Positions 49,699-57,465 of a DNA stretch of 64,000 nt are shown here, in pieces. The position numbers and the translations under genes are program-made. The first letter of the stretch is position 1. Each line of letters opens with the position of its first letter. Source of the DNA: Bizionia myxarmorum (GTDB lineage: Bacteria; Bacteroidota; Bacteroidia; Flavobacteriales; Flavobacteriaceae); NCBI RefSeq assembly GCF_008086205.1, contig NZ_VSKK01000005.1, forward strand, positions 1 through 64,000. The letters run 5' to 3'. Below the pieces are notes generated by a model. The model did not search any database. It was not told where the DNA came from and was given only the letters and a program-made list of their open reading frames with translations.

Positions 49699-50775
49699 AT
49701 GGAATTATTTTGGTATATCGTTTTAATGGGCATGCTAGCCGGTTATGTAATTTTGGATGGTTATGATTTTGGGGCTGGAATTATTCACTTATTTTTTGCA
49801 AAAACGGAAAAGGATAAAAAAGCAATCACTCACGCCATTGGACCTTTTTGGGATGCTAATGAAGTTTGGCTTATTGCTGCCGGTGGTATTTTGTTTTTTG
49901 CTTTCCCAACTTTATACGCTTCGGCTTTTAGTGGATTTTACTTACCATTAATTATGATTTTATGGCTATTAATTTTTCGAGCCATTGGCTTGGAATTACG
50001 TAGCCAAATTAAAAATAGTATGTGGGAAGCCATTTGGGACAAAGCTTTTGGCGTATCCAGTTTACTTTTAGCACTTTTTTTTGGCATTGCTCTCGGAAAT
50101 ATTGTTAGAGGTGTTAATTTAGGTAATGTAGTAAATGGCGTGTCGGCCTATGAAGGCCACTACTTCTTTTTACCTCTATGGAATCAAACTTTTAGTCCGC
50201 AAGCTGAACAATTAGGCGTTATAGACTGGTTCACCTTACTATTAGGAATAATAGGAGTTGTTGCTCTAACCATACATGGTGCTAACTGGATTATCTTTAA
50301 AACGAATTCCGATTTAAACCCTAAACTTAAAAAAGTGGTTTTTAATCTTAATTTTGTACTTCTTGCATTAGTTATTACATCTCTTTTAATTTGGCACATT
50401 ATTGAACCCAAGCCATTTCATAATTTCATGCAAAATCCGTGGTTATGGATATTTCCAGCCATTACTTTTACAGGATTATTTGGAATTTTTAAGGTTAAAT
50501 CTTATAAAAAACATGGATTAGGTTTCTTATTTTCATCGCTGTTTCTTTTTGGTGGATTCGCTTCAACGGTAGCATCTATTTTCCCTAAAGTGCTTCCCTC
50601 AACCAATTCTGTAAATCCCGATTTAACTATATATAATACTGCCGCGGAAAATTACGGCTTGTCCGTGGGAATTTATTGGTTTGCTATTGCTATAGTTTTA
50701 GTTGCCGTTTACATGGTGATTCAATATAAAGTTTTTAAAGGAAAAATGGACGATGTTGGATACGGCGAACATTAA
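49699..50775 (+). CDS. cydB: cytochrome bd ubiquinol oxidase subunit II
   Basis: A 358-aa membrane subunit with about eight helices. Signatures are YVILDGYDFGAGIIHLFFAK, THAIGPFWDANEVWLIAAGG and IMILWLLIFRAIGLELRSQI. It stabilises the haem-bearing subunit I. The gap after cydA is 3 bp and the next small gene starts 18 bp later, so all three are likely cotranscribed. Confidence 0.95.
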   Translation: MELFWYIVLMGMLAGYVILDGYDFGAGIIHLFFAKTEKDKKAITHAIGPFWDANEVWLIAAGGILFFAFPTLYASAFSGFYLPLIMILWLLIFRAIGLELRSQIKNSMWEAIWDKAFGVSSLLLALFFGIALGNIVRGVNLGNVVNGVSAYEGHYFFLPLWNQTFSPQAEQLGVIDWFTLLLGIIGVVALTIHGANWIIFKTNSDLNPKLKKVVFNLNFVLLALVITSLLIWHIIEPKPFHNFMQNPWLWIFPAITFTGLFGIFKVKSYKKHGLGFLFSSLFLFGGFASTVASIFPKVLPSTNSVNPDLTIYNTAAENYGLSVGIYWFAIAIVLVAVYMVIQYKVFKGKMDDVGYGEH

Positions 50776-50792
50776 TCATTTAAAATAATATT

Positions 50793-51101
50793 ATGACTGG
50801 AACTTTAATTTCGCTTATTAGTATTTTTACAGGAATTCTGGGCGCTAACGTATTCGGTTATTTCAGAAAAAAATATTCCTTCGGCTTCACAGGAAATACT
50901 ATAATTGGTGTTTTTGGAAGTATTTTATTTATTAAATCGTTTGGTAGATTGGGTTTTGATCCTTGGTCTATAATGTACAATGATTCTTTTAATAGCAACT
51001 TATTTATTTTGAACCTAATCGTCTCATTTTTAGGTGGAATAATAGGTGTTTTAGTATTTAAATCACTAATTTATAAGATGAATAAAGATTCAATTCAATA
51101 A
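50793..51101 (+). CDS. small membrane protein, GlsB/YeaQ-like
   Basis: A 102-aa protein with three hydrophobic segments: LISLISIFTGILGANVFGYF, TIIGVFGSILFIKSFGRLG and LFILNLIVSFLGGIIGVLVF. The Gly-rich helices and final basic tail (KSLIYKMNKDSIQ) resemble the transglycosylase-associated/GlsB family, although identity is weak. It lies 18 bp after cydB, as a possible accessory to the oxidase; no CydX-like peptide was found otherwise. Confidence 0.6.
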   Translation: MTGTLISLISIFTGILGANVFGYFRKKYSFGFTGNTIIGVFGSILFIKSFGRLGFDPWSIMYNDSFNSNLFILNLIVSFLGGIIGVLVFKSLIYKMNKDSIQ

Positions 51102-51113
51102 TCGTTTGGCTAT

Positions 51114-51157
51114 GTAACTAAAGTTACCGAGCACCATTAAAAAGCGTCCTATCTTTC
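51114..51157 (+). promoter_or_regulatory. Crp/Fnr-like operator and -7 box of SQR-like gene
   Basis: GTAAC-TAAA-GTTAC (51114-51127) is followed by TATCTTTC (51150-51157), which starts exactly 29.5 bp after the palindrome centre. The gene starts 17 bp after this box. Confidence 0.7.
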
Positions 51158-51173
51158 ATAAAAATTCAAAGCA

Positions 51174-52631
51174 ATGGCTAAAATTGTAATTCTAGGTGCA
51201 GGTATTTCGGGTCATGTTGCGGCAGCGCATTTACGCCGGAAATTAAATAAAGATCACGAGGTTATCGTGGTATCGCCTAACAGTAATTATCAATGGATTC
51301 CGTCCAATATTTGGGTTGGAATTGGTAGAATGAAATCTAAAGAAATTTTATTTCCACTCGCGCCACTTTATAAAAAGAAAAACATTGGTTTTATACAAGC
51401 CAAGGCGGTTACTTTTCATCCGGAAGGCGATGCTATAGAAACAAAACCTTATATTTTTGTAGAATATGTAACGGCTGATAAAAAGGGCCAACAAGAAAAG
51501 GTTACGTATGATTATTTAATTAATGCCACAGGTCCTAAACTAAATTTTGAAGGCACCGAAGGCTTAATTCCTGGAGAAAATAAAGCTTATTCTGTTTGTA
51601 CCTATACACATGCTGATCATGCTTGGGAAGGTTTAAATGCCCTTATCCAAGAAATGAAACAAGGCAAAAAAGCCAAAATACTAATTGGAACGGGTCATGC
51701 CAAATCAACCTGTCAAGGTGCTGCTTTTGAGTATATTTTAAATGTAGAACAAGAGTTAGTTAAACATGGCGTTCGCGATATGGCTGAAGTTACTTGGATT
51801 TCCAACGAATATAAACTAGGAGATTTTGGTATGGACGGTATGCTTTTAAGTTATGGGAGCATGACAATGAAATCCCATGAAATGATTGAAATGATTTTTG
51901 AAGATCGCGACATTAAATGGATTTTAGGCGCTGGCGTTAACAAAATTGAAGATGGCATTGCCCATTACGAAAACCTAGATGGCGAAACAAAATCTGAAAC
52001 CTATGATTTTGCCATGCTAATTCCTGCTTTTTCAGGTCATGGTTTCAAAGCCTTTGATAAAAACGACATGGATATCACCCATAAACTTTTTAAAGGATTT
52101 ATGATTGTTGATGCTGATTATACGCCAAAACCTTATGAAGAATGGTCGGTTAAAGATTGGCCTGAAACCTATCAAAACCCGAGTTACCAGAATATTTTTG
52201 CGCCAGGAATTGCTTTTGCTCCGCCGCACAGTATTTCCAAACCGCGAACCAATAAAAATGGAACGGAAATATTTCCAGCGCCACCAAGAACAGGAATGCC
52301 TTCAGGGATTACCGCAAAAATAGTGGCCGATAATATTATTGATTCTATTAAAAACGGTAAAGAATCTCGTGAACATAAAGGTTCTTTGGGAAATATGGGC
52401 GCAGCTTGTATTGCATCGGCTGGATTTGGGATGACGTCAGGAAGTGGTGTCAGTATTACGACATTCCCGATTGTTCCGGATTATGAAAAATATCCAAAAA
52501 CACAAGGTAGACAGTTAAGTAAAACCTTTGGTGAAATCGGTTTAGCCGGACATTGGCTCAAGCTAACCTTACATTACGCCTTTATTTACAAAGCAAAAAT
52601 GAAACCATTTTGGTGGTTGATTCCCGAATAG
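51174..52631 (+). CDS. sulfide:quinone oxidoreductase-like flavoprotein
   Basis: A 485-aa FAD-dependent oxidoreductase. The N-terminal FAD-binding motif is ILGAGISGHVAAAHLRRKL, the second nucleotide motif is near LIGTGHAKSTCQGAAFEY, and the C-terminus is membrane-associating with WLIPE at the end. Cysteines lie in YSVCTYTHADHAW, AKSTCQGAA and GNMGAACIASAGFG, which could form the redox-active site of an SQR. SQRs oxidise sulfide to polysulfide and reduce quinone, which fits the MBL-rhodanese and bd oxidase. The stop codon lies within the first 33-bp repeat unit. Confidence 0.85.
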   Translation: MAKIVILGAGISGHVAAAHLRRKLNKDHEVIVVSPNSNYQWIPSNIWVGIGRMKSKEILFPLAPLYKKKNIGFIQAKAVTFHPEGDAIETKPYIFVEYVTADKKGQQEKVTYDYLINATGPKLNFEGTEGLIPGENKAYSVCTYTHADHAWEGLNALIQEMKQGKKAKILIGTGHAKSTCQGAAFEYILNVEQELVKHGVRDMAEVTWISNEYKLGDFGMDGMLLSYGSMTMKSHEMIEMIFEDRDIKWILGAGVNKIEDGIAHYENLDGETKSETYDFAMLIPAFSGHGFKAFDKNDMDITHKLFKGFMIVDADYTPKPYEEWSVKDWPETYQNPSYQNIFAPGIAFAPPHSISKPRTNKNGTEIFPAPPRTGMPSGITAKIVADNIIDSIKNGKESREHKGSLGNMGAACIASAGFGMTSGSGVSITTFPIVPDYEKYPKTQGRQLSKTFGEIGLAGHWLKLTLHYAFIYKAKMKPFWWLIPE

Positions 52632-52814
52632 GAATCAAACTTAAAAGAGTTGATTCCCGAATAGGAATCAAACTTAAAAGAGTTGATTCCCGAGTAGGAA
52701 TTAAACTTAAAAGAGTTGATTCCTGAATAGGAATCACATCTAAACGAGTTGATTCCTGAATAGGAATCACACTTAAAAAGGATGATTCATGAATAGTAAT
52801 AAAATTGTGAAAAG
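52617..52814 (+). repeat. six 33-bp tandem repeats with internal hairpins
   Basis: Units start at 52617, 52650, 52683, 52716, 52749 and 52782. Each carries TTGATTCC-CGAATA-GGAATC, an inverted repeat with 8-bp arms, and a TTAAAAGAG-like spacer. Similarity falls along the array: units 1 and 2 are identical, unit 6 is degenerate. Unit 1 covers the end and stop codon of the SQR-like gene. The array appears to be generated from that gene end. It could serve as a series of terminators or mRNA-stability hairpins. Confidence 0.9.
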
Positions 52815-52869
52815 TAGAATTTAATAAAATAAAATAAGAGGTTTAATTCAGTTACAAAAGCATACGATT

Positions 52870-53007
52870 ATGACACAACGAATTTCAAAATATCAAAGGT
52901 TTAAGATGATGAATCCCATTCTTCAGTTTTTCAAATACATTTATTTAAGTCTAAAAATAATGATAATTGTAGCTGGAGGTCATGGTGGCACTCGAAAAGC
53001 AAACTGA
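52870..53007 (+). CDS. 45-aa conserved-looking peptide ending GHGGTRKAN
   Basis: The frame is MTQRISKYQRFKMMNPILQF, then FKYIYLSLKIMIIVAGGHGG and TRKAN. The basic N-terminus, amphipathic middle and terminal GGHGGTR look like a small membrane-associated protein. I recall similar flavobacterial peptides ending in GHGGTR, but cannot verify this. It is followed 33 bp later by a good terminator, which supports it as a real transcript end. Confidence 0.5.
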   Translation: MTQRISKYQRFKMMNPILQFFKYIYLSLKIMIIVAGGHGGTRKAN

Positions 53008-53040
53008 TGTGATGGTCAGTATTTATTGGTGATTAGTGGA

Positions 53041-53073
53041 AAGCACTCATGTAAAAATGGGTGCTTTTTTTGT
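53041..53073 (+). terminator. Rho-independent terminator after the 45-aa gene
   Basis: AAAGCACTCAT pairs with ATGGGTGCTTT (11 bp, one G-U) around GTAAAA and ends in seven T residues. It serves the plus-strand genes ahead of the convergent pncA. Confidence 0.8.
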
Positions 53074-53094
53074 ATTAAGGGAGTAATCAAAGAT

Positions 53095-53700
53095 CTAAAT
53101 TTCTTCAGAAGAAATAATTTGAATACCCAGTTTTATCATTTCCTGTTTAAGATCTTTAAAATTTTCAACATCTAGAGGTTGAGAAGCATCTTCAACATAA
53201 AAACATGCAAAGCCTTCCTTAAAAGCATCATAAATTGAAAAGTATACGCAAATATCGGCGGCTAGGCCGCATAGAAATAATTGAGAAGTTCCTTTTTCTT
53301 TTAAATAGCCCGCCAACCCTGTAGATTTTAAATGGCCATTATCATAAAAAGCACTGTAACTATCTATGGTTTTGTCCGTTCCTTTTCTAAAAATAGCCTC
53401 CCAAGGTTTCGTGTCTAAATCAGAATGAAACTCCGCACCTTCTGTTCCTTGAACGCAGTGATCTGGCCAAAGAGTTTGGGGTTTACCTTGAATTTCAATT
53501 TCATCAAAAGTCTTTTTACCCGAATGATTAGAAGCAAAACTCACGTGATCTTTAGGATGCCAATCTTGTGAAGCGACTACCAGATCAAATTTATATTGCA
53601 TGGTATTAATAACAGAAACAATTTTATCTCCGTTTGGAATGGCCAGTGAGCCACCAGGCATAAAATCGTTTTGAACATCAATTATAAGAAGGGTTTTCAT
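53095..53700 (-). CDS. pncA: nicotinamidase
   Basis: A 201-aa isochorismatase-fold enzyme that deamidates nicotinamide to nicotinate. Catalytic Asp8 is in IIDVQNDF, and the metal-binding set lies in VASQDWHPKDHVSFA. The Lys is in the FRKGTDK region, and the nucleophile Cys lies in LCGLAADICVYFS. It lies 131 bp from the nicotinate phosphoribosyltransferase gene on the same strand, so both steps of NAD salvage sit together. Convergent with the SQR-like/45-aa side. Confidence 0.92.
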   Translation of the reverse strand: MKTLLIIDVQNDFMPGGSLAIPNGDKIVSVINTMQYKFDLVVASQDWHPKDHVSFASNHSGKKTFDEIEIQGKPQTLWPDHCVQGTEGAEFHSDLDTKPWEAIFRKGTDKTIDSYSAFYDNGHLKSTGLAGYLKEKGTSQLFLCGLAADICVYFSIYDAFKEGFACFYVEDASQPLDVENFKDLKQEMIKLGIQIISSEEI

Positions 53701-53831
53701 GGTTATGTTGATTCTAATTTAAAATGTTTTTTTGACACGAATTTCACTAATGATCGCGAATAACAATTCTTTTATATTAATGTAACCTATCGAATATTAG
53801 GTGAATTACAATTTGAATTTATAAACTTTCT

Positions 53832-55229
53832 CTAGAACTTGTGCTTCGCAACCAAGGTATCACGTTCTTGTTTAAGTTCCTTACTCAATCCAATTTTATA
53901 TATGTGCGGGTTTTGAAATCGTTTATATTCTTCAGGAAGTTTTTCTAAACGCGATTTGGAATAGGCAGCAATTTCAGCAACAGAACGCTGTGGCTGTGTT
54001 TTCTTTCCTTTTTCCATCACCTTTTGCAATAAAGGTTCTTGATTGAAATCATTCAGCGTTAAACTTTTGGAAGTATCATAAGCATGCGTCATTTCAGTTA
54101 TTTTATCTTCTTTGAAAAGTGCAATAGCATCCGCACCGTAAAACATGCCGTTTTGATCCAGCATTCGGTAAACTTGCTTTTTATGTGGTAATGAAACCTT
54201 AATTATATTTTCAGACAATTTAATACGCGGTTCGCCATTATATTCCGATAATTTATAGACGCCATCTAATGCGGCGTCTGGTTTTCCGGTTACTAAATTT
54301 GTTCCTACTCCAAAAATATCTATAGGTGCACCTTGTTCCTTCAAACTTTTTATTACAAATTCATCCAATTGATTGGATGCTACAATTTTCACATAGCCCA
54401 AGTCTGCATCATCCAACATTTTTCGTGTTTTCTTGGATAAATAGGCCAAATCACCACTATCCAAACGAACGCCGAGTAATTTTTCGCCTTGACTTTCCAT
54501 TTCCTTGGCCACTGTAATGGCATTTGGCAATCCACTTTTAAGTGTATTGTATGTATCCACTAAAAGCACGCAGTTTTTTGGTCTGTATTGCGCAAAATCG
54601 CGAAAGGCTTGCAATTCGTCTTCGTAACTTTGAATAAAAGAATGAGCCATGGTTCCAGATGAAGAAATGTTATAATCTTCCGCAGCCTTCACATTACTTG
54701 TGCTATCAAAACCACCTATAGCTGCAGCTCTAGAAGCATAATATCCGCCAGTGGCATGGGCACGACGCAATCCCATATCCAATAAAATTTCATTTTTTGC
54801 ACTATGACGAATGCGACTTGCTTTCGTGGCAATTAACGTTTGGAAATTAAGCATATTCAGCAAAAATGTTTCAATAATTTGTGCTTCAATAATATTTGCT
54901 TCAACCTGTAGAATGGGACGATTTGGAAAAACAACATCGCCTTCTTGGCTGGAATATATGGTTCCTTTAAATTGAAAATCTTTTAAATATTCTAGAAAAT
55001 CTTTTTCAAATCCATGTTGTTCCAAATATGAAATGTCCGACGATGAGAATTTAAGCGTTTCAAGAACATTCAACACATCTTCCAAACCAGCAAAAATGGC
55101 GTAACCACCTTTAAACGGATTGTTTCTAAAGTAATAATCAAAAACCGCGTGTCCAACTGGTTTTGTAGCAAAATAAACTTGTGCCATGGTTAATTGATAG
55201 AGGTCGGTATATGCAGCAGTAAAATTCAT
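53832..55229 (-). CDS. pncB: nicotinate phosphoribosyltransferase
   Basis: A 465-aa NAPRT making nicotinate mononucleotide from nicotinate and PRPP. Family features are TDLYQLTMAQVYF at the start, FDYYFRNNPFKGGYAIFAGL, MGLRRAHATGGYYASRAAAI, SSGTMAHSFIQSYEDELQAF, LVDTYNTLKSGLPNAI, VRLDSGDLAYLSKKTRKMLD and FGVGTNLVTG. It is upstream of pncA on the same strand. Its length fits the Bacteroidota members of the family. No operator like those nearby was seen in its upstream region. Confidence 0.93.
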   Translation of the reverse strand: MNFTAAYTDLYQLTMAQVYFATKPVGHAVFDYYFRNNPFKGGYAIFAGLEDVLNVLETLKFSSSDISYLEQHGFEKDFLEYLKDFQFKGTIYSSQEGDVVFPNRPILQVEANIIEAQIIETFLLNMLNFQTLIATKASRIRHSAKNEILLDMGLRRAHATGGYYASRAAAIGGFDSTSNVKAAEDYNISSSGTMAHSFIQSYEDELQAFRDFAQYRPKNCVLLVDTYNTLKSGLPNAITVAKEMESQGEKLLGVRLDSGDLAYLSKKTRKMLDDADLGYVKIVASNQLDEFVIKSLKEQGAPIDIFGVGTNLVTGKPDAALDGVYKLSEYNGEPRIKLSENIIKVSLPHKKQVYRMLDQNGMFYGADAIALFKEDKITEMTHAYDTSKSLTLNDFNQEPLLQKVMEKGKKTQPQRSVAEIAAYSKSRLEKLPEEYKRFQNPHIYKIGLSKELKQERDTLVAKHKF

Positions 55230-55290
55230 AAATGTCGATTTTTAAAGCTTCAAGATATCCAAAAATCGGCTAATTCCTTGTTAAGAATAT

Positions 55291-55333
55291 CAAAAAAAAA
55301 AGGGAACACATTTAAATTAAATGTGTTCCCTTT
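55291..55333 (-). terminator. terminator downstream of DnaJ-KTSC gene
   Basis: AAAGGGAACACATTT (55299-55313) and AAATGTGTTCCCTTT (55319-55333) form a 15-bp perfect stem with a 5-nt loop. Read on the minus strand it ends in a run of T residues, as needed for the gene at 55414. Confidence 0.85.
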
Positions 55334-55413
55334 AAAAATTATATAAACGTATCAGCCTTAATCCATTCGAAATTTCATCAAAGCATTTTCGAATAAATAT
55401 GAAATGAAAAATT

Positions 55414-55863
55414 TTAAACCTGCTCTAAATCTCTTTTAGATTTTCTGTAAAGATAATTAGGATAAATACTACGCTTGGCAAAACGATTCAATTTATCGCT
55501 ATTAATCATTTTAATATAAACCGGCTTGGTTACACCAAAATACTCATAAGTAGAACCATCCAAAAAGGTGATTTCAAGTAATAAACCTTTATGTTGAAAG
55601 TCAGAAATACCAGAATTAGTAATGGTTTCATTATAATTATCTAAATTGGATTCCAGCGTTTCAGGAGCTATGCTCACTAAAAAATGGTATCCATCAATAA
55701 TTTTACGACTTTGAATTTCCGCTTCTTCTTGTAAAGCATCTCCGTTCTGAAATTTATCAGGATGCCATTCCTTCACTAAATCACGGTAACTCTTTTTTAA
55801 AGTCTTTAATTCCAATTCATTTTCAACTCCAAAGAGTTTCTTGTATTCACTTATGCGTTTCAT
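55414..55863 (-). CDS. J-domain protein with C-terminal KTSC domain
   Basis: The start is ATG 55863 (MKRISEYKKLFGVENE). The longer TTG frame from 55887 begins inside the -7 box. The 149-aa product has a J domain in the first 75 residues (SYRDLVKEWHPDKFQNGD with the HPD motif) and a KTSC domain at the end (LLEITFLDGSTYEYFGVTKP, then YRKSKRDL). J proteins recruit DnaK; KTSC is thought to bind nucleic acids or act in regulation. It is divergent from the TolC operon. Its partner is unknown. Confidence 0.85.
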   Translation of the reverse strand: MKRISEYKKLFGVENELELKTLKKSYRDLVKEWHPDKFQNGDALQEEAEIQSRKIIDGYHFLVSIAPETLESNLDNYNETITNSGISDFQHKGLLLEITFLDGSTYEYFGVTKPVYIKMINSDKLNRFAKRSIYPNYLYRKSKRDLEQV

Positions 55864-55884
55864 ATCAAATTTTATTTGAGGGCG

Positions 55885-55892
55885 CAAAAGTA
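55885..55892 (-). promoter_or_regulatory. -7 box of the DnaJ-KTSC gene
   Basis: On the minus strand the sequence is TACTTTTG, a perfect TAnnTTTG. It lies 22-29 bp upstream of ATG 55863 and decides the start in favour of that codon. No GTAAC palindrome is present at the corresponding distance. Confidence 0.65.
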
Positions 55893-56033
55893 CGATTTAA
55901 TCTAATATAAATTACAAATCTTTCATATTTCAACAGTTAGTATGGCTTTACTCCTATTTATTAGTTGAAAATAAAATATAAAACAGGAGCGATTTCCTAA
56001 AAATTAAAAATTATTTCCCTTGTTTTCGGCTTG

Positions 56034-56077
56034 GTAACATTGGTTACTGACCAACATGAATTAACAGTCTACATTTG
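56034..56077 (+). promoter_or_regulatory. Crp/Fnr-like operator and -7 box of the TolC-RND operon
   Basis: GTAAC-ATTG-GTTAC (56034-56047) is followed by TACATTTG (56070-56077), a perfect TAnnTTTG, starting exactly 29.5 bp after the centre. The upstream in-frame start at 56031 overlaps the operator and is not used. Confidence 0.75.
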
Positions 56078-56096
56078 TTTCAGAAATAAAATAATA

Positions 56097-57404
56097 ATGA
56101 AAAGAATAATTTACACAGCCATATTTTTTAGTCTGTTTTGGAATTACAATCTGCAAGCTCAAGAGCTGGTTGAAATTTCAAAAACGGAAGTTTTACAGAA
56201 GGTTTCTGAAAATAACACTTCTATTAAAATTTCGGAAAAAGCTTTTAACATGGCTAAAGCAGATTTTAATCAGACGAACGCGGTGTTTTTACCAAACATT
56301 ACAGCTAGTCATACAGGAATTGCTACAACCAATCCTTTAATGGCATTTGGTTCTAAATTAAATCAGGAAATATTAACGCAAAATGATTTTAATCCTGCGA
56401 TGCTTAATGATCCGTCGCAGATTCAAAGTTTTGCTACCAAATTCGAAATTCAACAACCTATAATTAATGTAGATGGAATTTATCAACGAAAAGCTGCAAA
56501 ATCGAAAATGGAAGCTATGGCATTGCAAACGGAGCGCACCATGGATTATTTAGATTTCGAAGTTGAAAAAGCCTATATGCAATTACAATTAGCTTATAAA
56601 GGCGTTGATGTTTTAGATCAAGCTTTAGAGGCTTCCAATGCCAATAAACAATTAGCAGACAATAGTTTCAAGCAAGGTTACTTGCAACGCGCCGATGTTT
56701 TAAATGTGGAGGTTCGCGTAACGGAAGTTCAAAACCAGTTGCAAATGGCTAAAAGTAATGTGCAAAATGCATCAAACTATTTGTCATTTTTAATGAATGA
56801 TGAATCTTATGTTATTTATATACCAAGTGATAGTTTAACGGTTTCAACTTTATCCATTGCTGACAAAACAATTTCTGAAAGCCGTTCAGATATTAAAGCT
56901 ATGGGATTAGCTACTAACGCCTATGAAGCCATGAATAAGGCCGATAAAATGGCGTTTTTACCCAGACTAAATGCTTTTGGAAGCTATGAATTATATGATG
57001 ATCAGGTATTTCAAGGCGATGCTAGCGGGTATTTATTTGGTGCCCAATTAAGCTGGGATGTATTTCAAGGTTCTAAACGTTTTGGGAAAGCCCAAAAGAG
57101 TAAAGCAGAATTGGAAAAATCTAAATTAGAATACACACAGTATGTTTCCCAAAGCAATTTAGAATTGCGCAAAGCGAAACGTGCGTTTTTAGATGCTGAA
57201 AATAAGTTGACATTAACCACTTTGGCTTTAGAGCAATCTGAAGAATCTTTACGAATCAGAACCAACAGATTTCAAGAAGGTCTAGAAAAAACGTCAGACT
57301 TACTGACAGCTGAAACGCAGTTTTCTCAAAAAAAGTTAGAATACTATCAAACCATTTTTGAATACAATTACGCACAAGCGTACTTACAATTTTTAACTAA
57401 ATAA
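56097..57404 (+). CDS. TolC-family outer-membrane efflux protein
   Basis: A 435-aa outer-membrane channel subunit with a signal peptide (MKRIIYTAIFFSLFWNYNLQAQ). Two repeats follow the TolC pattern of long helices and short strands: NMAKADFNQTNAVFLPNITAS and KADKMAFLPRLNAFGSYELY, with LELRKAKRAFLDAENKLTL and LRIRTNRFQEGLEKTSDLLT near the end. Start 56097 follows a -7 box by 20 bp. It is 61 bp ahead of the adaptor gene, so the three efflux genes form one operon. Confidence 0.9.
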   Translation: MKRIIYTAIFFSLFWNYNLQAQELVEISKTEVLQKVSENNTSIKISEKAFNMAKADFNQTNAVFLPNITASHTGIATTNPLMAFGSKLNQEILTQNDFNPAMLNDPSQIQSFATKFEIQQPIINVDGIYQRKAAKSKMEAMALQTERTMDYLDFEVEKAYMQLQLAYKGVDVLDQALEASNANKQLADNSFKQGYLQRADVLNVEVRVTEVQNQLQMAKSNVQNASNYLSFLMNDESYVIYIPSDSLTVSTLSIADKTISESRSDIKAMGLATNAYEAMNKADKMAFLPRLNAFGSYELYDDQVFQGDASGYLFGAQLSWDVFQGSKRFGKAQKSKAELEKSKLEYTQYVSQSNLELRKAKRAFLDAENKLTLTTLALEQSEESLRIRTNRFQEGLEKTSDLLTAETQFSQKKLEYYQTIFEYNYAQAYLQFLTK

Positions 57405-57465
57405 AAACCAATCATATTTAGCGCTCTACAAGTGCTTACATTATTAAAACACTAATTCAATAACA

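Noticed and set aside
52582-52770. 62-aa minus-strand repeat protein over the 33-bp array
   Set aside because: An artefact of the 33-bp period (11 codons): the repeated sequence is open in several frames. No start context supports it.
52617-52814. CRISPR array
   Set aside because: The 33-bp units are contiguous with a constant spacer; there are no unique spacers and no cas genes.
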